Assembly (NCBI GenBank): GCA_035079385.1 | Contig: JAVHKY010000043.1 | Coordinates: 186,001-250,000 of the forward strand | DNA from: Aspidiotus rigidus | Taxonomy: Eukaryota; Arthropoda; Insecta; Hemiptera; Diaspididae | Direction: 5' to 3' | DNA length: 64,000 bases | Shown here: piece after piece, positions 33,835-44,902 of the stretch | How positions within the stretch are numbered: position 1 is the first letter of the stretch | Layout: every line of letters begins with the position of its first letter | Made by a program: the position numbers and the translations under genes | Notes under the pieces: generated by a model | Told to the model about the DNA's origin: nothing | What the model saw: the letters and a program-made list of their open reading frames with translations, nothing else | Databases searched by the model: none

Positions 33835-34855
33835 AAAATTATGTTGGAACAGTAAATTTTCATCCTACTCGTATTTCAATGGAAGAGTATATGTCGATTC
33901 ACCATCGCTCTTTTTGTTTGGAGGGGAAATGAGCTTTCGAATTCCTTGTTCAAATAGAAACAATTTCAAATTTTACATTTTCGAATTCGAGTGCCTATTA
34001 TAGTTGAATTTGAATTTTTCGTTTTTAAAAAAAGCTTACCGGTACCGATCGTAATTACTTTGAATTTTTTAAGCGCAAGAATATTTTGAATTTTCTATTT
34101 TTGTTAAAATTAAGATGGTAAATCATTACTTATAAATTATGATTAAAGAATAAGTCTATCAAATTTTGAAACTTTGACGAATTCAGTCTTATTATTTACC
34201 TGATCTTAATTTTTATTTTTCGTTTCTCAAAATACCTTCAGTCGCATTCGCTCAAAATTTCTCTAATCTCGATTTAACCAATGGTATTTTTTCTAGTATT
34301 TATTGGAATCATTCTATCGTTATTATGAGGCTTAATTGAAATGCTTTAATCGCTATCGAGCTCCGTTGCACGAAATATTAATATATAAGAAATACATACA
34401 CTACAGCCATAACTTATTTGTAGTAATTACTTGTAGGTATTTATACTAGTCGTATAGCGGCTAGGGTTGCGGCGCTAACACGGGCTCATGCTTCGCACTT
34501 CCCTGCAACGCTGTTACTGGGAGCTCGCAATTGCACCCATTAATTTGTTTTGTAAACGCATTCTCGTGAAATCTTTCAATTCAGTTTTTCGCTAATTCCT
34601 TTCCGTTCCAAATCTCACAATTCACAAAAAGAGGAAGCTGGATCAGATCACTAATTCTACCGATAATATCGGATATTTCAACTTTGTCTTGTATACAAAT
34701 ACATAAAAGAAATCTCATCCTGACCTCATCATTTTATATTAAAACAGAATATCAAAGTAGGAATAGAGGATGAGACGTCATGTTTATAAAATGGTCAAAC
34801 AATACCAAATTACCGACAATAGGACAACGACTAAGCCACTATATATTCCAGTCAC
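33835..34855 (+). other. Intronic sequence
   Basis: AT-rich. 34560-34750 resembles units of the tandem repeat at 49230-50165. A GC-richer patch near 34450-34540 recalls the 8380-8420 block. Confidence 0.5.
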
Positions 34856-34859
34856 ATCA

Positions 34860-35065
34860 CAATTCCAGTATAACAACGAGACTACGAGACAACTTGTTGG
34901 TAACTAATGAGGTACAATGTACAAACCTATTATAAGTATAACCGATGTGTACTGACATGACTCGCCGTTTCCGCGATGCTGCGTGAAAAATGTCCTACCT
35001 TACAGCCAAAAAGTTGTCTCTTTGTTTTTGTTTTGTTATCAGTCTAGTATACGATCGAGTACAAC
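34860..35065. repeat. Diverged copy of the 44667-44896 foldback family
   Basis: 'aaccgatgtgtactgac', 'tccgcgatgctgcgtgaaa', 'gttatcagtctagtatacga' line up with the better preserved element at 44667-44896. Confidence 0.65.
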
Positions 35066-35219
35066 GACATCTCTGCTACAAAAGAACGACAGTCGACTCT
35101 ACAATAGTGTAATTGCACTACTCCTGATCTCGCGTAAACAGAATGACATTGCATTTGCTCCATATGGTTCATTTGCCTGCTCTTACTTCCTCTTTGGGTA
35201 AAGTGATATGCCTGCAGCG

Positions 35220-35360
35220 AGGACATAATTTTTAATAAGAACTTTTCCTCTATTGAAGCTAAAATTTTCATTTATGACTTACAAGGTAATCCTGAATAAC
35301 ATAAATATATATAGCGAAACTTCCAAGTCGATAGGTACCTAATGCGGTTCTCGCGAGTTG
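35220..35360. repeat. Dispersed repeat end, third occurrence
   Basis: Matches 8205-8320 ('agctaaaattttcatttatg', 'aagtcgataggtacc', 'gcggttctcg'), lacking the gacag run. Confidence 0.6.
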
Positions 35361-35754
35361 TAATTTACCGTACTACCTGAGTTATAATATGTTTGACATA
35401 AGATGCCTACATTCCTGAAATTTTCAGAAGGAAAGCGTGGTGTAGTTTTATTGCGGCCGTTTCAAACTCATTAAGTGCTTATATTATGTATAATTTGACG
35501 CTTGATAGCTACAGTTTTCTTTACTCTTTTCTTCAATCAAATGGTAGAATCGAATTCGTGTTTGTAGACGTTTTGTTAATTGTTAGGTACTCTGTTTTCC
35601 TGTTTTACAGAGCAGCCCTTAGAGTGTAGATATGACGAATTTGGCAACTTTATTTGAATATAAACAGAAAATATATATCAACAATTGATAATAGGTATCG
35701 TAATATTCGTATACGAGCCGTGGTTCTAATCTTGTCCAATCGGATATGTTCTAG

Positions 35755-35874
35755 TTCCTCCAAGATGGATAGTTGAACCAATTGACATCAATGTGGAAAG
35801 AAATAAGCATATTGTGATAGACTGTCAAGCTGAAGGTGTACCAAGTCCTGTTCTATTGTGGAAAAAAGCGATAA
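35755..35874 (+). CDS. Dscam2: Dscam exon: Ig8 N-terminal half
   Basis: 120 nt, phase 1 in and out, acceptor 'tatgttctag', donor ATAA|gtgaga. It encodes VPPRWIVEPIDINVERNKHI, VIDCQAEGVPSPVLLWKKAI. VPPRW is a strongly conserved start of Dscam Ig8. The intron before it (29837-35754) is 5.9 kb and holds a foldback element and transposase and LINE remnants. Confidence 0.95.
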
Positions 35875-37640
35875 GTGAGAACTGTATTCCGCGTACATTT
35901 TTCAATTCTTTAAGAATCGGATTTGGTCGAATTTAAAATAAGAACAAGTACCTATAGAACTTGCATGTAGGCCTAGAAATGCGAATGCGCTTTTGCATTC
36001 AAAAAATCATGTAGGTACTGGTCAATCACTCACTTAATTCTTTTTTTCGACATTTTTAACATGGAACCTGTTTTATGGGGGGCTTTTTGAGAAATTTGCC
36101 GTGCGCCGTGCGCCGTCCGCCGTAGATTCGAGAAAAATTTAGACTATCAAACTATATCATACTAAGCTTATAGTAGGTCTAGGCCTTCTTTATACTAGCT
36201 TTATCTAGGTCTGACATAAACTCGAAAAGCAGAGTAAGATGAGCAATTTCCACAAAGAAGCTCATCAGAGTCTTATGTCAAATCTACGATAAATTATATT
36301 AAAGAGTCGAAATTGATTGCAGTGGAAGTTGTAAATGAAAAAAGGTGGAATACAACGACCCAAATTATACTTCATTGTAATTACAAAAATTCACTTGACT
36401 ATATTGTCAGTTTGAAAGTACAAAATAATAATCCTAATATAACCGCTTGAAATTAAGGATAGGTACCATAACTTTTCCTTTGTTGTTCTTCTTCTTATTA
36501 TTATCTAACGGAAAGAAAATGAAATCTCCCCGTTAGTCATATAGACGTTAGCGAATCTAAATTAAAATAAATATCGGCGAGTGTGTAAGATCGGATTATC
36601 TCAACTTCGAAAAGAAATAACTTCTCACTATGTCTCATCTAGATTCAATATCAACATATGAAAGGTGATTATCTAATGAGCGGAGAAGTTTAGCACTGAT
36701 GCTAGGAAAAAGAAGAAGACTCGGTTGCCAGCGAGAGAAGGATTCAGACAGCTTATATTACGATTTCATGATTAGCTCTATCTGAAAGAAAGATAAGATT
36801 AATGTTCAATAAAATATTCACTAATGTAATCTCTTCAGCTAAAAGCTGATCTTCGTCTGCTTCTTGATTCGTCGACAATTTTCAAAGGCAACAATACTTG
36901 TAATAATCAAATTTCTCAACAATAAACAAATTCTAGCGATAGACAAATTATAGCGTAGAATACGACTTTATATTTCACGTAAATCGTTCAGGCTCAGTTG
37001 AATGATTGTGAAGTCATGAATAGTCGCGGTCAAATGTACGGCCCGGAAAAATCCTTCACGTAGATTGAATCACTGCTTTCCCCATATCAATCACTACAGA
37101 GTAGCCTTAGCGATGAAAGCGCTGTGGGTTTAAGCATGATACGTTTATTTACAATAGCCTCCTACCGTATTTCAATCCCGATAGAATTAAAATCAAAAAT
37201 GAAATCTCTTTTGAAAAGGAACATCATTTTTGACAAGGTCTAGGCTTTCTTGAATTTTCAATACCAAATCCCATTTTACTCATAAAACAGGTTCCCTGCG
37301 TTCCCCGTTTAACTTCGTTGAGTAAGCTGTCGTTTTTTCCCTTATACACGGAATATTAATTCGACCGTATAATTATTTGGGTGACAAATTTTAATATACG
37401 TACTTCTCACAAAAAAATTTGGTGCAAGGGTAAAGAAAAACTTTCATTATAGAATAACATTGCGGTATTTTCTTTGCCATCGAGCTGTACGCGCTATGAA
37501 AGAAGAATTAACTGATTAAAATTATATTAATTTTGACAATTTGGGAATTTTTCTTGCTGAAACGCGTAGTCGGTTTCTGTTGTACTTGTGGACGACTGCG
37601 ACGATCTTGTACCTACCTATCCACTTTTTCACCAAGTAAT
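35875..37640 (+). other. Intron between Ig8 exons, first part
   Basis: 36040-36230 and 37225-37310 are inverted relatives of 58180-58500 ('ataaaacaggttccct', 'aataccaaatcccattt', 'taggtctaggcc'). No gene seen. Confidence 0.55.
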
Positions 37641-37645
37641 AAATT

Positions 37646-37806
37646 TACTGCATGCATCAGGGCGGTAAATATTTAACGCCCTTTATACAATAAAACATCG
37701 TACGCAACTTGTGAAAAGAAGTGGTAAATGACTTCTCGTGCGGTTTACTTCACTCGGTTTCGCCTCGTTCAGCATCTAATTTTACCGGTTGCGTAATATA
37801 CTATAA
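37646..37806. repeat. 'gggcggtaaat' repeat, copy 1
   Basis: Same family, opposite orientation, as 63818-64000: 'gggcggtaaat', 'tcgtacgcaacttgtgaaaa', 'ggtaaatgacttctcgtgc', 'gttgcgtaatatactat'. Confidence 0.85.
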
Positions 37807-37966
37807 CCTAAAACTAACGGTACTTACCCATTGTGAAACATAACGTAGATAAAATATATTTGTGAGTTTTTTTTTGGAGAAAATTACCCAATATAAATTT
37901 CTAAAGATTAATGTTAATATCTTATTAGCGATACCAATAAGTTTGCTTATTTTTTTCGCCAAATAG

Positions 37967-38140
37967 GTGACAAGTCCGGAGACTACAGTGAAATTAGAGA
38001 AAGCGCTAACACTCGAATACTCGCCAACGGCTCTCTTTTGTTACAAAACGTGAAAGAAGATATGGAGGGATTTTATTTGTGCCAGGCTTCTAATGGTATT
38101 GGGAACGCAATTGGAAAAGTGATTCAGCTGAAAGTGAGAT
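37967..38140 (+). CDS. Dscam2: Dscam exon: Ig8 C-terminal half
   Basis: 174 nt, phase 1 in and out, acceptor 'cgccaaatag', donor AGAT|gtaagt. The junction codon A|GT gives Ser, then DKSGDYSEIRESANTRILAN, GSLLLQNVKEDMEGFYLCQA, SNGIGNAIGKVIQLKVR. This stretch is among the best conserved in insect Dscams. Confidence 0.95.
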
Positions 38141-38478
38141 GTAAGTTTGAAATATGTTTAATGAATAATAAGCCAAATTATATTTTTGATAGTCGACAAC
38201 TATACAAAGAATTTAACGGAAGAAAGATTCGATTGATCGAAGAAGACGAAAGTAATTTTTTCAATCATTGAATAGGTGTTATTACCATTACGGTACTAGA
38301 TATATTATAATTATTGTGTTATTCTATTCATTGAAAACCAATACTTTCAAAGTTCCTGTGTGGGTATATGTACACTAAAGCGTAGATTGAAACTTTTCTT
38401 TTCTAAATTCTTGTACCTACGCAGAATATAATATTATGTAAGATTTGGAGGCTTGACAAGTATGAGTAGCGCACTAGT

Positions 38479-39735
38479 GCGGGAATTATAGGTCTAATGG
38501 AAGAGATGAATATGAAAAAATTCGTACCAAAGATTTTATTGCTAGAAGTTGTTGATTAGGTTCCCCTTATACGCAGAAAAATAAAACACCATACCCACGC
38601 CTCCCGGCACCCACTTTTTTGGGGTGGTCAAGGTCCAAAATCACAGTTTTTCTTTATTTTCGTCAAGAAAAACCCATTATTTTCAAAAATGTCAAGAGAC
38701 ATATAATATTTTATATTGTGACGTTCTACCAGTCACTGAATATCCTTGACGCCAATAATAAAGAACAATTACGAAAACCGAGCTTTATTACTGGTACCGC
38801 AAGTACAACACATCTAAACACCGTTAAACTGTAACACAATCGCGTTAAAGAACGAGAACACGTTAACTATCGCTTTAAGATTACAACTGAATCGCTCTAT
38901 AGGGTTGCTGCCGGCTATTTATAGTCTCACCCTTAATTCCGGAATTCTCGAGATTTCTTCTAGAACGGCAAACAGGTTATGCAAGAGTCCTTACAATCAA
39001 TTGAGCATGTTCCAGATTGTTCATGCGCATTCGGCGAACTAGTTAAGCAATAAGTGCGCTTCCTTGCGGCGTCTGCTATTATTAAAAGTTTAGCGGTATG
39101 TGCAAGCTTGGTGCTTGCGGCTTCATTGCAGAACGCCACAATATCAAATTTCCAACAAAAAAGGTTATTACAATTTTTGTCGTACAACTCATCTGAAACG
39201 AGTTACAAAGCTCCGCGATATCACGTATTTTGAGGAAGCGCGGGAATAACGATGTGTGTAATTGACGATTCTTCAGCATTTAAAATTATGTACAATAGTT
39301 TAAAATACGGATACATACAATTATTTAATACGTACATATTAGTTATTGATTAGGTATTCAAAAAAGTGTCGTAAAATGTTGTCTACAATTTTTTTCCACT
39401 GATATGGTGCTAACACACATCCGTGTGATGTTATTCCCGCGCTTCATCAAAATACGTGATATTGCGGAGCTTTATAACTCGTTTCAAATGAGTTGTACGA
39501 CAAAAATTGTAATAACCTTTTTTGTTGGAAATTTGACACAAAATATTTTATGTCTCTTGATATTTTTTCTCGACGAAAATGAAGAAAAACTGTAATTTTG
39601 GACCGTGGATTTCGGGAGGGGTGGAAATGGTGGTGTTTTTTCTGGGTACAAGGAGAACCTAATCAATAACTTCCAGCAATAAAATATTGATTCGAATTTT
39701 TTCATCTTTATAATCTTATAATTCCCGGACTACAC
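38479..39735. mobile_element. Palindromic TIR element carrying a solo LTR
   Basis: The right arm is continuous (about 39405-39735). The left arm is the same sequence inverted but split: 38479-38712 and 39145-39262, with the LTR insert 38717-39140 between. Shared words include cccgggaattata-like ends, 'aagaaaaactgt' and 'aaggttattacaatttttgt'. ORFs of both strands inside are mirror readings. No transposase. Confidence 0.82.
38717..39140. mobile_element. Solo LTR, 424 bp, 4-bp target duplication ATAT
   Basis: Begins tgtgacgttctaccagtcac and ends gcagaacgccaca, so TG...CA with inverted terminal words. It is flanked by ATAT at 38713-38716 and 39141-39144. The intact opposite arm of the host palindrome lacks it. 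'tatttata' near 38916 could be a promoter TATA. The size and ends fit a gypsy-type LTR, different from the 157-bp LTR at 17446. Confidence 0.85.
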
Positions 39736-40329
39736 TTATTCTTATACCATGGTACCTCAAAGTCAAAGATGACCTGGCTATAATCATGTTTACACAGGCC
39801 AATCAATATACATGTTATGACGTTCTGCGGCTTATATTACCTATGTATAGCGGTTAAGTAAAAACGGCTTTGCTCGCACTATTTTTTTTTTTTTATTAAC
39901 GAGTAATTCTAATTGCTCATTATTCAAGACGTATAAATTATTGGGTACCAACCAAGAAACGATACCTAAAGTAGGAAATTTTCATTGTTCTCCGTTTTTC
40001 CACAAGGTTCAAAAATTAATGGTTCCCCCCATTAAGACGGCAAACATTTTTACCAAATCAATATTCTTTCATAATATGAAAATCCGTACCGGTAACAGGT
40101 TGGAGCGATTCCTAAGCATATAGGTTGAAGATAGAATTTTCATTGACAATGTCGATTGCAGTCCATCGGTAACAAACCCGGTGAACCTATGGTTTTCTAA
40201 AAATGCCCTCATCGAGGTTATATTGGAGTCATATTGAAGATATTTCGGAGATATTTTACGTACTCATTAGGAACACGATACCGGTACTTCTGTCATATGA
40301 ACATCAATGGGAAAATATTAATTTTTCAG

Positions 40330-40480
40330 CTTCGCCGTTTTTTGGTGCGCCATCGCGAACTGTTCCGGTCAAAAAAGGTGATACCGCAACGTTACAATGC
40401 AATGTGAATGGCGATAAGCCTATAACTGTGAAATGGATTCGAAATGGTAAAGCCGAACTTCCAACGACCAGTAATTACCG
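40330..40480 (+). CDS. Dscam2: Dscam exon: Ig9 N-terminal half
   Basis: 151 nt, phase 1 in, phase 2 out, acceptor 'tatttttcag', donor TACCG|gtattt. It encodes SSPFFGAPSRTVPVKKGDTA, TLQCNVNGDKPITVKWIRNG, then KAELPTTSNYR. SSP-F/Y-F and VKKGDTA are Dscam Ig9 hallmarks. Confidence 0.95.
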
Positions 40481-40719
40481 GTATTTTCTCTCCCACTTAC
40501 TTCTATATTTATAATTTTATACCATACGACATTAGATTACGAAGAATGAGCCTTTTTGTTAAACTCGCTTCTAAATTACTCTATTTCTATGGTACGTGTA
40601 TCTACATAATATAAGAGTATATGTTCGGTATCTAGGTATATTGTATACGTAGTATTTGGTCATTGCGGTATAGTATACAGTGTAGGTGGGCTTATAGATA
40701 GGTCAATTTTGTATTTTAG

Positions 40720-40868
40720 GGTGTCGATTCGACAAGATCCTACGTCCGATGGTGTTTTAGCGGAAATGCAAATTTTAGGGGCAGAAAGTAACGATGCCGG
40801 GGCCTACTTCTGCCAAGCGAGTAACTTATACGGCAAAGAGCAACAATTAGTTAATTTACATGTGCAAG
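40720..40868 (+). CDS. Dscam2: Dscam exon: Ig9 C-terminal half
   Basis: 149 nt, phase 2 in, phase 1 out, acceptor 'gtattttag', donor CAAG|gtgagc. It encodes VSIRQDPTSDGVLAEMQILG, AESNDAGAYFCQASNLYGKE, ending QLVNLHVQ. The strand F motif D-A-G-x-Y-x-C is intact. An 80-nt intron, the shortest in the window, separates it from the FN1 exon. Confidence 0.95.
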
Positions 40869-40948
40869 GTGAGCGATCCAAATAATTATTATAAATTCTT
40901 ATTGCCAAGGTATTTTTGATGATCAATGCGTGCAAGTTCGTATTTCAG

Positions 40949-41080
40949 AGCCGCCCGAAAGTCCGACGGATTTGAAAGCGGTAATGATAAACAGTCAAGC
41001 GGTAAACATTCAGTGGCAACATCATGCAAGTCACGAGGGCGAAGTAACAAAATACGTAGTACAATACAGCCGCACAGAAG
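40949..41080 (+). CDS. Dscam2: Dscam exon: FN1 N-terminal part
   Basis: 132 nt, phase 1 in and out, acceptor 'tcgtatttcag', donor GAAG|gtacga. It encodes EPPESPTDLKAVMINSQAVN, IQWQHHASHEGEVTKYVVQY, SRTE. EPP plus a core tryptophan and K-Y-x-V-x-Y are the first strands of a fibronectin type III domain. It marks the switch from Ig to FN3 modules. Confidence 0.94.
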
Positions 41081-42190
41081 GTACGAGTGTAAAACAATTA
41101 CATCATGGCTCTCAGTTGATTTTCTTTTCGTTGTAAAGTACCTATTAATATATTTATATATCTCTCTATATTATAAGACACAAAACGTATATTTCGGCGC
41201 CGGTAATCTCCACTCCTACCGAATACTTTTCCCCGAAATTTTCCTGATACACGTTTATTGTTCCAGAGAAGAAGAATAATTTAAAAAATTTTGGAAAAAT
41301 GAAGTTTTAAAGCTGAAATTAAGCTTTTAAGTTAGGTCTATATTGGTCGCTACTTCTACGCGTGTATTCTTGATACAAAAATAAATTTTTCCTTTTATCG
41401 TGTTAATGGACGAAATTTGTACGAAGTATTGACAAATAACCGTAAATATGTATTCCCTCCCTTTTTGCCATAGAATAATATTTTTATTTACATCTCTATA
41501 TTATAAAGCTGAAAAATGGAATCGCATGTAACGGGTAATCTCTACCCCCACCCATTGAAATTCGATGAAAATTTGACATTATACGGGAATTATGTCGAGG
41601 ATTGTTTTTTCCTATCCAAAATTGAATAAAGTTCACCGAAAAAGTTGAAATAAAGCTTGAAAATTAATCGTATAATATTGGCTACTGCTTTTGTACGTGT
41701 ATTCTTGGTACCAAAAAAAAAATTCCCGTTTTTTCATACTAGGCAACCAAATATAATTTTGAAAATCGGGTTAGTGAATTGCCATGGAAAAGTACTATTA
41801 GACGTGGCGCGATTTTAGGTAATCGATGTTCTCAGCTCCTACCGCCTCGACTCATCTCAAACTCCGCGAAAATAGCTTCATATGTCGAGTGGAAAGGTTT
41901 AAGACTTTTTTTCACCCCGAAAAACCCCATAGGGGATGAATGGTAGACACATTTTGTTCGTGTAATCGTAAAGTAGTGTGTGTAATCGCTAAGGTTGTAG
42001 ATGTTTCAGAGTTTAGTGGCCAGTTGATTTTTCAATGGTAGCTTTGATGTGCTCGTAAAATTAAAATATAGTTTTAATTAATTAAAGAAGGCGTTTGAAA
42101 ATTACCCGCGTATGTGTTCACGAGAAAGTTCGTGATAGACGTAGCGCGATTTTTTGGTAATCGATGTTCTCAGCTCCTTCCCACTCGAGT
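41081..42190 (+). other. Intronic repeat-rich sequence after FN1a
   Basis: 'tctatattata' units at 41164 and 41500, 'gtgtattcttg' at 41366 and 41699, and 'gtaatcgatgttctcagctc' at 41819 and 42157 indicate two or three diverged tandem copies of an unclassified repeat. Confidence 0.55.
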
Positions 42191-42195
42191 TTTTC

Positions 42196-42900
42196 AAAAG
42201 TCATGGCGGGAGTCAAATATCAGGGATCGGTGATAGTTTCTAAGGTCAGTAGCAGCGGTAAGTACAGGGACAGAAATTTTTTGGTTAGAAAGGAATTTTT
42301 GCGAAAACAATTGCGTCATATTTCAAGACGTTGATGTGACCCGGAATTCCAGGAGACAGATGTAGAAGGGAGTGATAGTTATTGCAGGAATAAATGAATG
42401 GAATGATTTGCGAATTAGTTGAACGTGAGTTCAATATAGCCAGGAGAGATGTAAGTGAGTCAGTTAGCAGTAGAGATTTCAGCTGGGGGTGAGGAGATAG
42501 AGATCTGTATACTATAGAGTTTTGTTTGGTATAATGAAAATGGAGGCAGAATTTTTCAATCAGCGACTGAATATGACTCCTTGGATCGAGTTTGTGTATT
42601 CTATTTTGGATCCAGATTTAGGGGAGCTGGTGGGTTGTGAAATTGGTATAGAGATAATGTTCCTAATAAGTTGTTGGTGTATTATAGTGTTGTTAGTTCA
42701 GAGATTATCAGCTAGATCGATTTGGATATCTGGGAAAGGGGTTAACTATGGAGAAGTGGATGATATGGCAGGGAGTAGATGGTTCAATTTGAGGTGTTTG
42801 AATAGTTCCCCGGAATCCACATGAAAGAGACAGATGTAGAAGTGGATGATGGTGATTGCAGGAGTAAATGAAAGCACTTTGATGAGTGGTTTTTGAATTT
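42196..42900 (-). pseudogene. LINE RNase H remnant (copy 3)
   Basis: On the - strand near 42490-42320 it reads LLTDSLTSLLAILNSRSTNS and LHLSPGIPGHINVLKYDAI, the same RNase H segment as 12660-12470. Upstream parts are decayed. A piece of the same region is repeated at 42820-42880. The + strand ORF 42522-42824 is an artefact. Confidence 0.8.
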
Positions 42901-42904
42901 TACA

Positions 42905-44660
42905 GAAACACGCAGAGATGCAAATTTGGCGAATTTTCATAATTCACCTAATTTCGCCTCTTTCGCTATTTTCGTTGTGGTGTGGGAAGAGCCAGTGCTT
43001 TGTGAGACTATTTACGCCTGATTCGCACCATTATCATATATTTCTTCTCCTTTCATTTAAACTAGGTCAAATTGTTATCATCAGCATACTTTTTCGTTTT
43101 TTTTTTTTTTTTTTTGTAGTATATTTTTTAAAAAACCAAACGTTAGTTTTGTTCTTATATTATTCTAATTTACTTTTGGTTACGTCTCCATTTATTTCTC
43201 TCTCTATTATTTTCTATTCTGCTTCATTCTTCGCTTGTAAATATCAACAATGACCCATTTGGTGAAGGCTACAGGCTTACGCGAGTAAACTACGTATAAA
43301 TAAGAATGACTTATTTTTTTTCAATTTTTTATTATTTTCTTGATACTCAAGGCGAAGCGTCAATCAGATATTTAAAAAATGGAGCGCCGAGGATGAAAAA
43401 TTGGTTATAAAAGTGGATCGATGATCGAAATTATGAGTTGCAATGTAGACAGTAAAAGCGTATTTAAGAGCGTTTGGTGCGCTTGACGGTTACCGTCGTA
43501 TTTTATGGATATCTTGGTTTTCACGGGGTCACATTCAGCCATGCATTCTTCAAATTCAAACGGGAAATGTGATAGCAACTGTCTTCCCTCTCCCAAGCAA
43601 TTCTTCGGTCAGTTGATCAGTCTGTTCACTTACATGAATATTTCCACGTCCATTCTCCTTTTTTCAGGTCCTTTGTCCATGTCACTCTTCATATTGCCTA
43701 AACAATTCTTTCTTCCTCTTCTACTCTCCATGTCTCTTTCCCCAAAAAATTTTCATTACCTTTCATTCCTATTTTCCTTCAAGAACATGTCTTCGAGTAG
43801 GGCGTTTTATTTCAAATTTTTCTCGTCAATCAAAATGCGTGTAAAATTGACCATTTTCCTCTAAATATTCGCTGCGTGGTAGGAAAATACATAAAATAAT
43901 TCGTCGAATATTGCCAATTTTGTTTGAAATATAATATAGAATTCCGTAGACTCCAGCAGTCAGGCCATATGATGCGAGTTAATAACAATTGAAATTTTTT
44001 TTTGAACAATTGTTAGCAATATTCTTAATAATAGTAGGTACTTCATTAACTCAATATCACCAGGTTAGAGGTACCAACCTGATTCCCAACAAGGCTGACA
44101 TTCACTGATGGAGACCTTTTTGTATTTCGCACTATAGATACTCAATAATTATAAATTTTTCCTCAATATTAATGTTCGAACATCGATATACATACGTGCG
44201 TCCTACATTTTAGACTTTTACGAGGAAATTTTGTAGGTAAGTATCTTACAAGTAGCTGAAGCATACTCTACATTACGCACATGAACAGCCTTCAATGAAT
44301 ATGAACAGGCGAAGGTGTTTCTAAAAGTATTGTTTGCGCTGAACACAATGGCGTTTGCCGTTTTACAGGATCTCCTCTCATTTTTTTGGAATTTTGTTTG
44401 AAAGTTTGAAAAAGGGTAAATATTGTCTACTTAGAAGCAAATATCCGTAGGTATTAAATGACTTTGGTGATGAAATTAGTTCTTTACTTAGGTAATGACA
44501 ATATTTTATTTACGTCTTCCTCAGCATGCCACATAATTACCGGTATCAAACAAATTGAATGAGAATTGAAGGTTTATTCTTGCTTTTTAAGAATCAATTT
44601 TCTCCAGTTCAAAAATCAACCTAATAAAAACACTCCATTCTTGCTCAAATTACTTGGTTG
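42905..44660 (+). other. Intronic sequence
   Basis: Contains a poly(T) run near 43098-43116. ORFs 42918-43253 and 43505-43864 lack domains. Nothing supported. Confidence 0.5.
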
Positions 44661-44666
44661 TTCAGT

Positions 44667-44896
44667 TAAGGCCCTATAGTACGATAGGTATACTGGACTG
44701 ATAACACGGAGACGACTTTTAGGCTGCAAGGTAGGAGTACGGCTCGTGTAACGTCACGCGACAACGAATGTAACCGATGAGTACCGACGACACTCGTCAG
44801 TTCCGCGATGTTACGTGAAACGTGTTTGTACCTTATAACCTAAACGTCGTCTCCGTGTTATCAGTCCAGCATACCTATCGTACTATAACGCCTTAT
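44667..44896. mobile_element. Foldback MITE, about 230 bp, TTCAGT on both sides
   Basis: Arms of at least 60 bp: left taaggccctatagtacgata, with 'ctggactgataacacggaga', mirrored at the right end with few mismatches. TTCAGT flanks at 44661-44666 and 44897-44902 look like a target duplication. The interior has a smaller inverted pair. Confidence 0.85.
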
Positions 44897-44902
44897 TTCA
44901 GT

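Noticed and set aside
38479..39735. CACTA (En/Spm) assignment because the left end can be read cacta
   Set aside because: The right end does not mirror CACTA, and no clear 3-bp duplication is seen.
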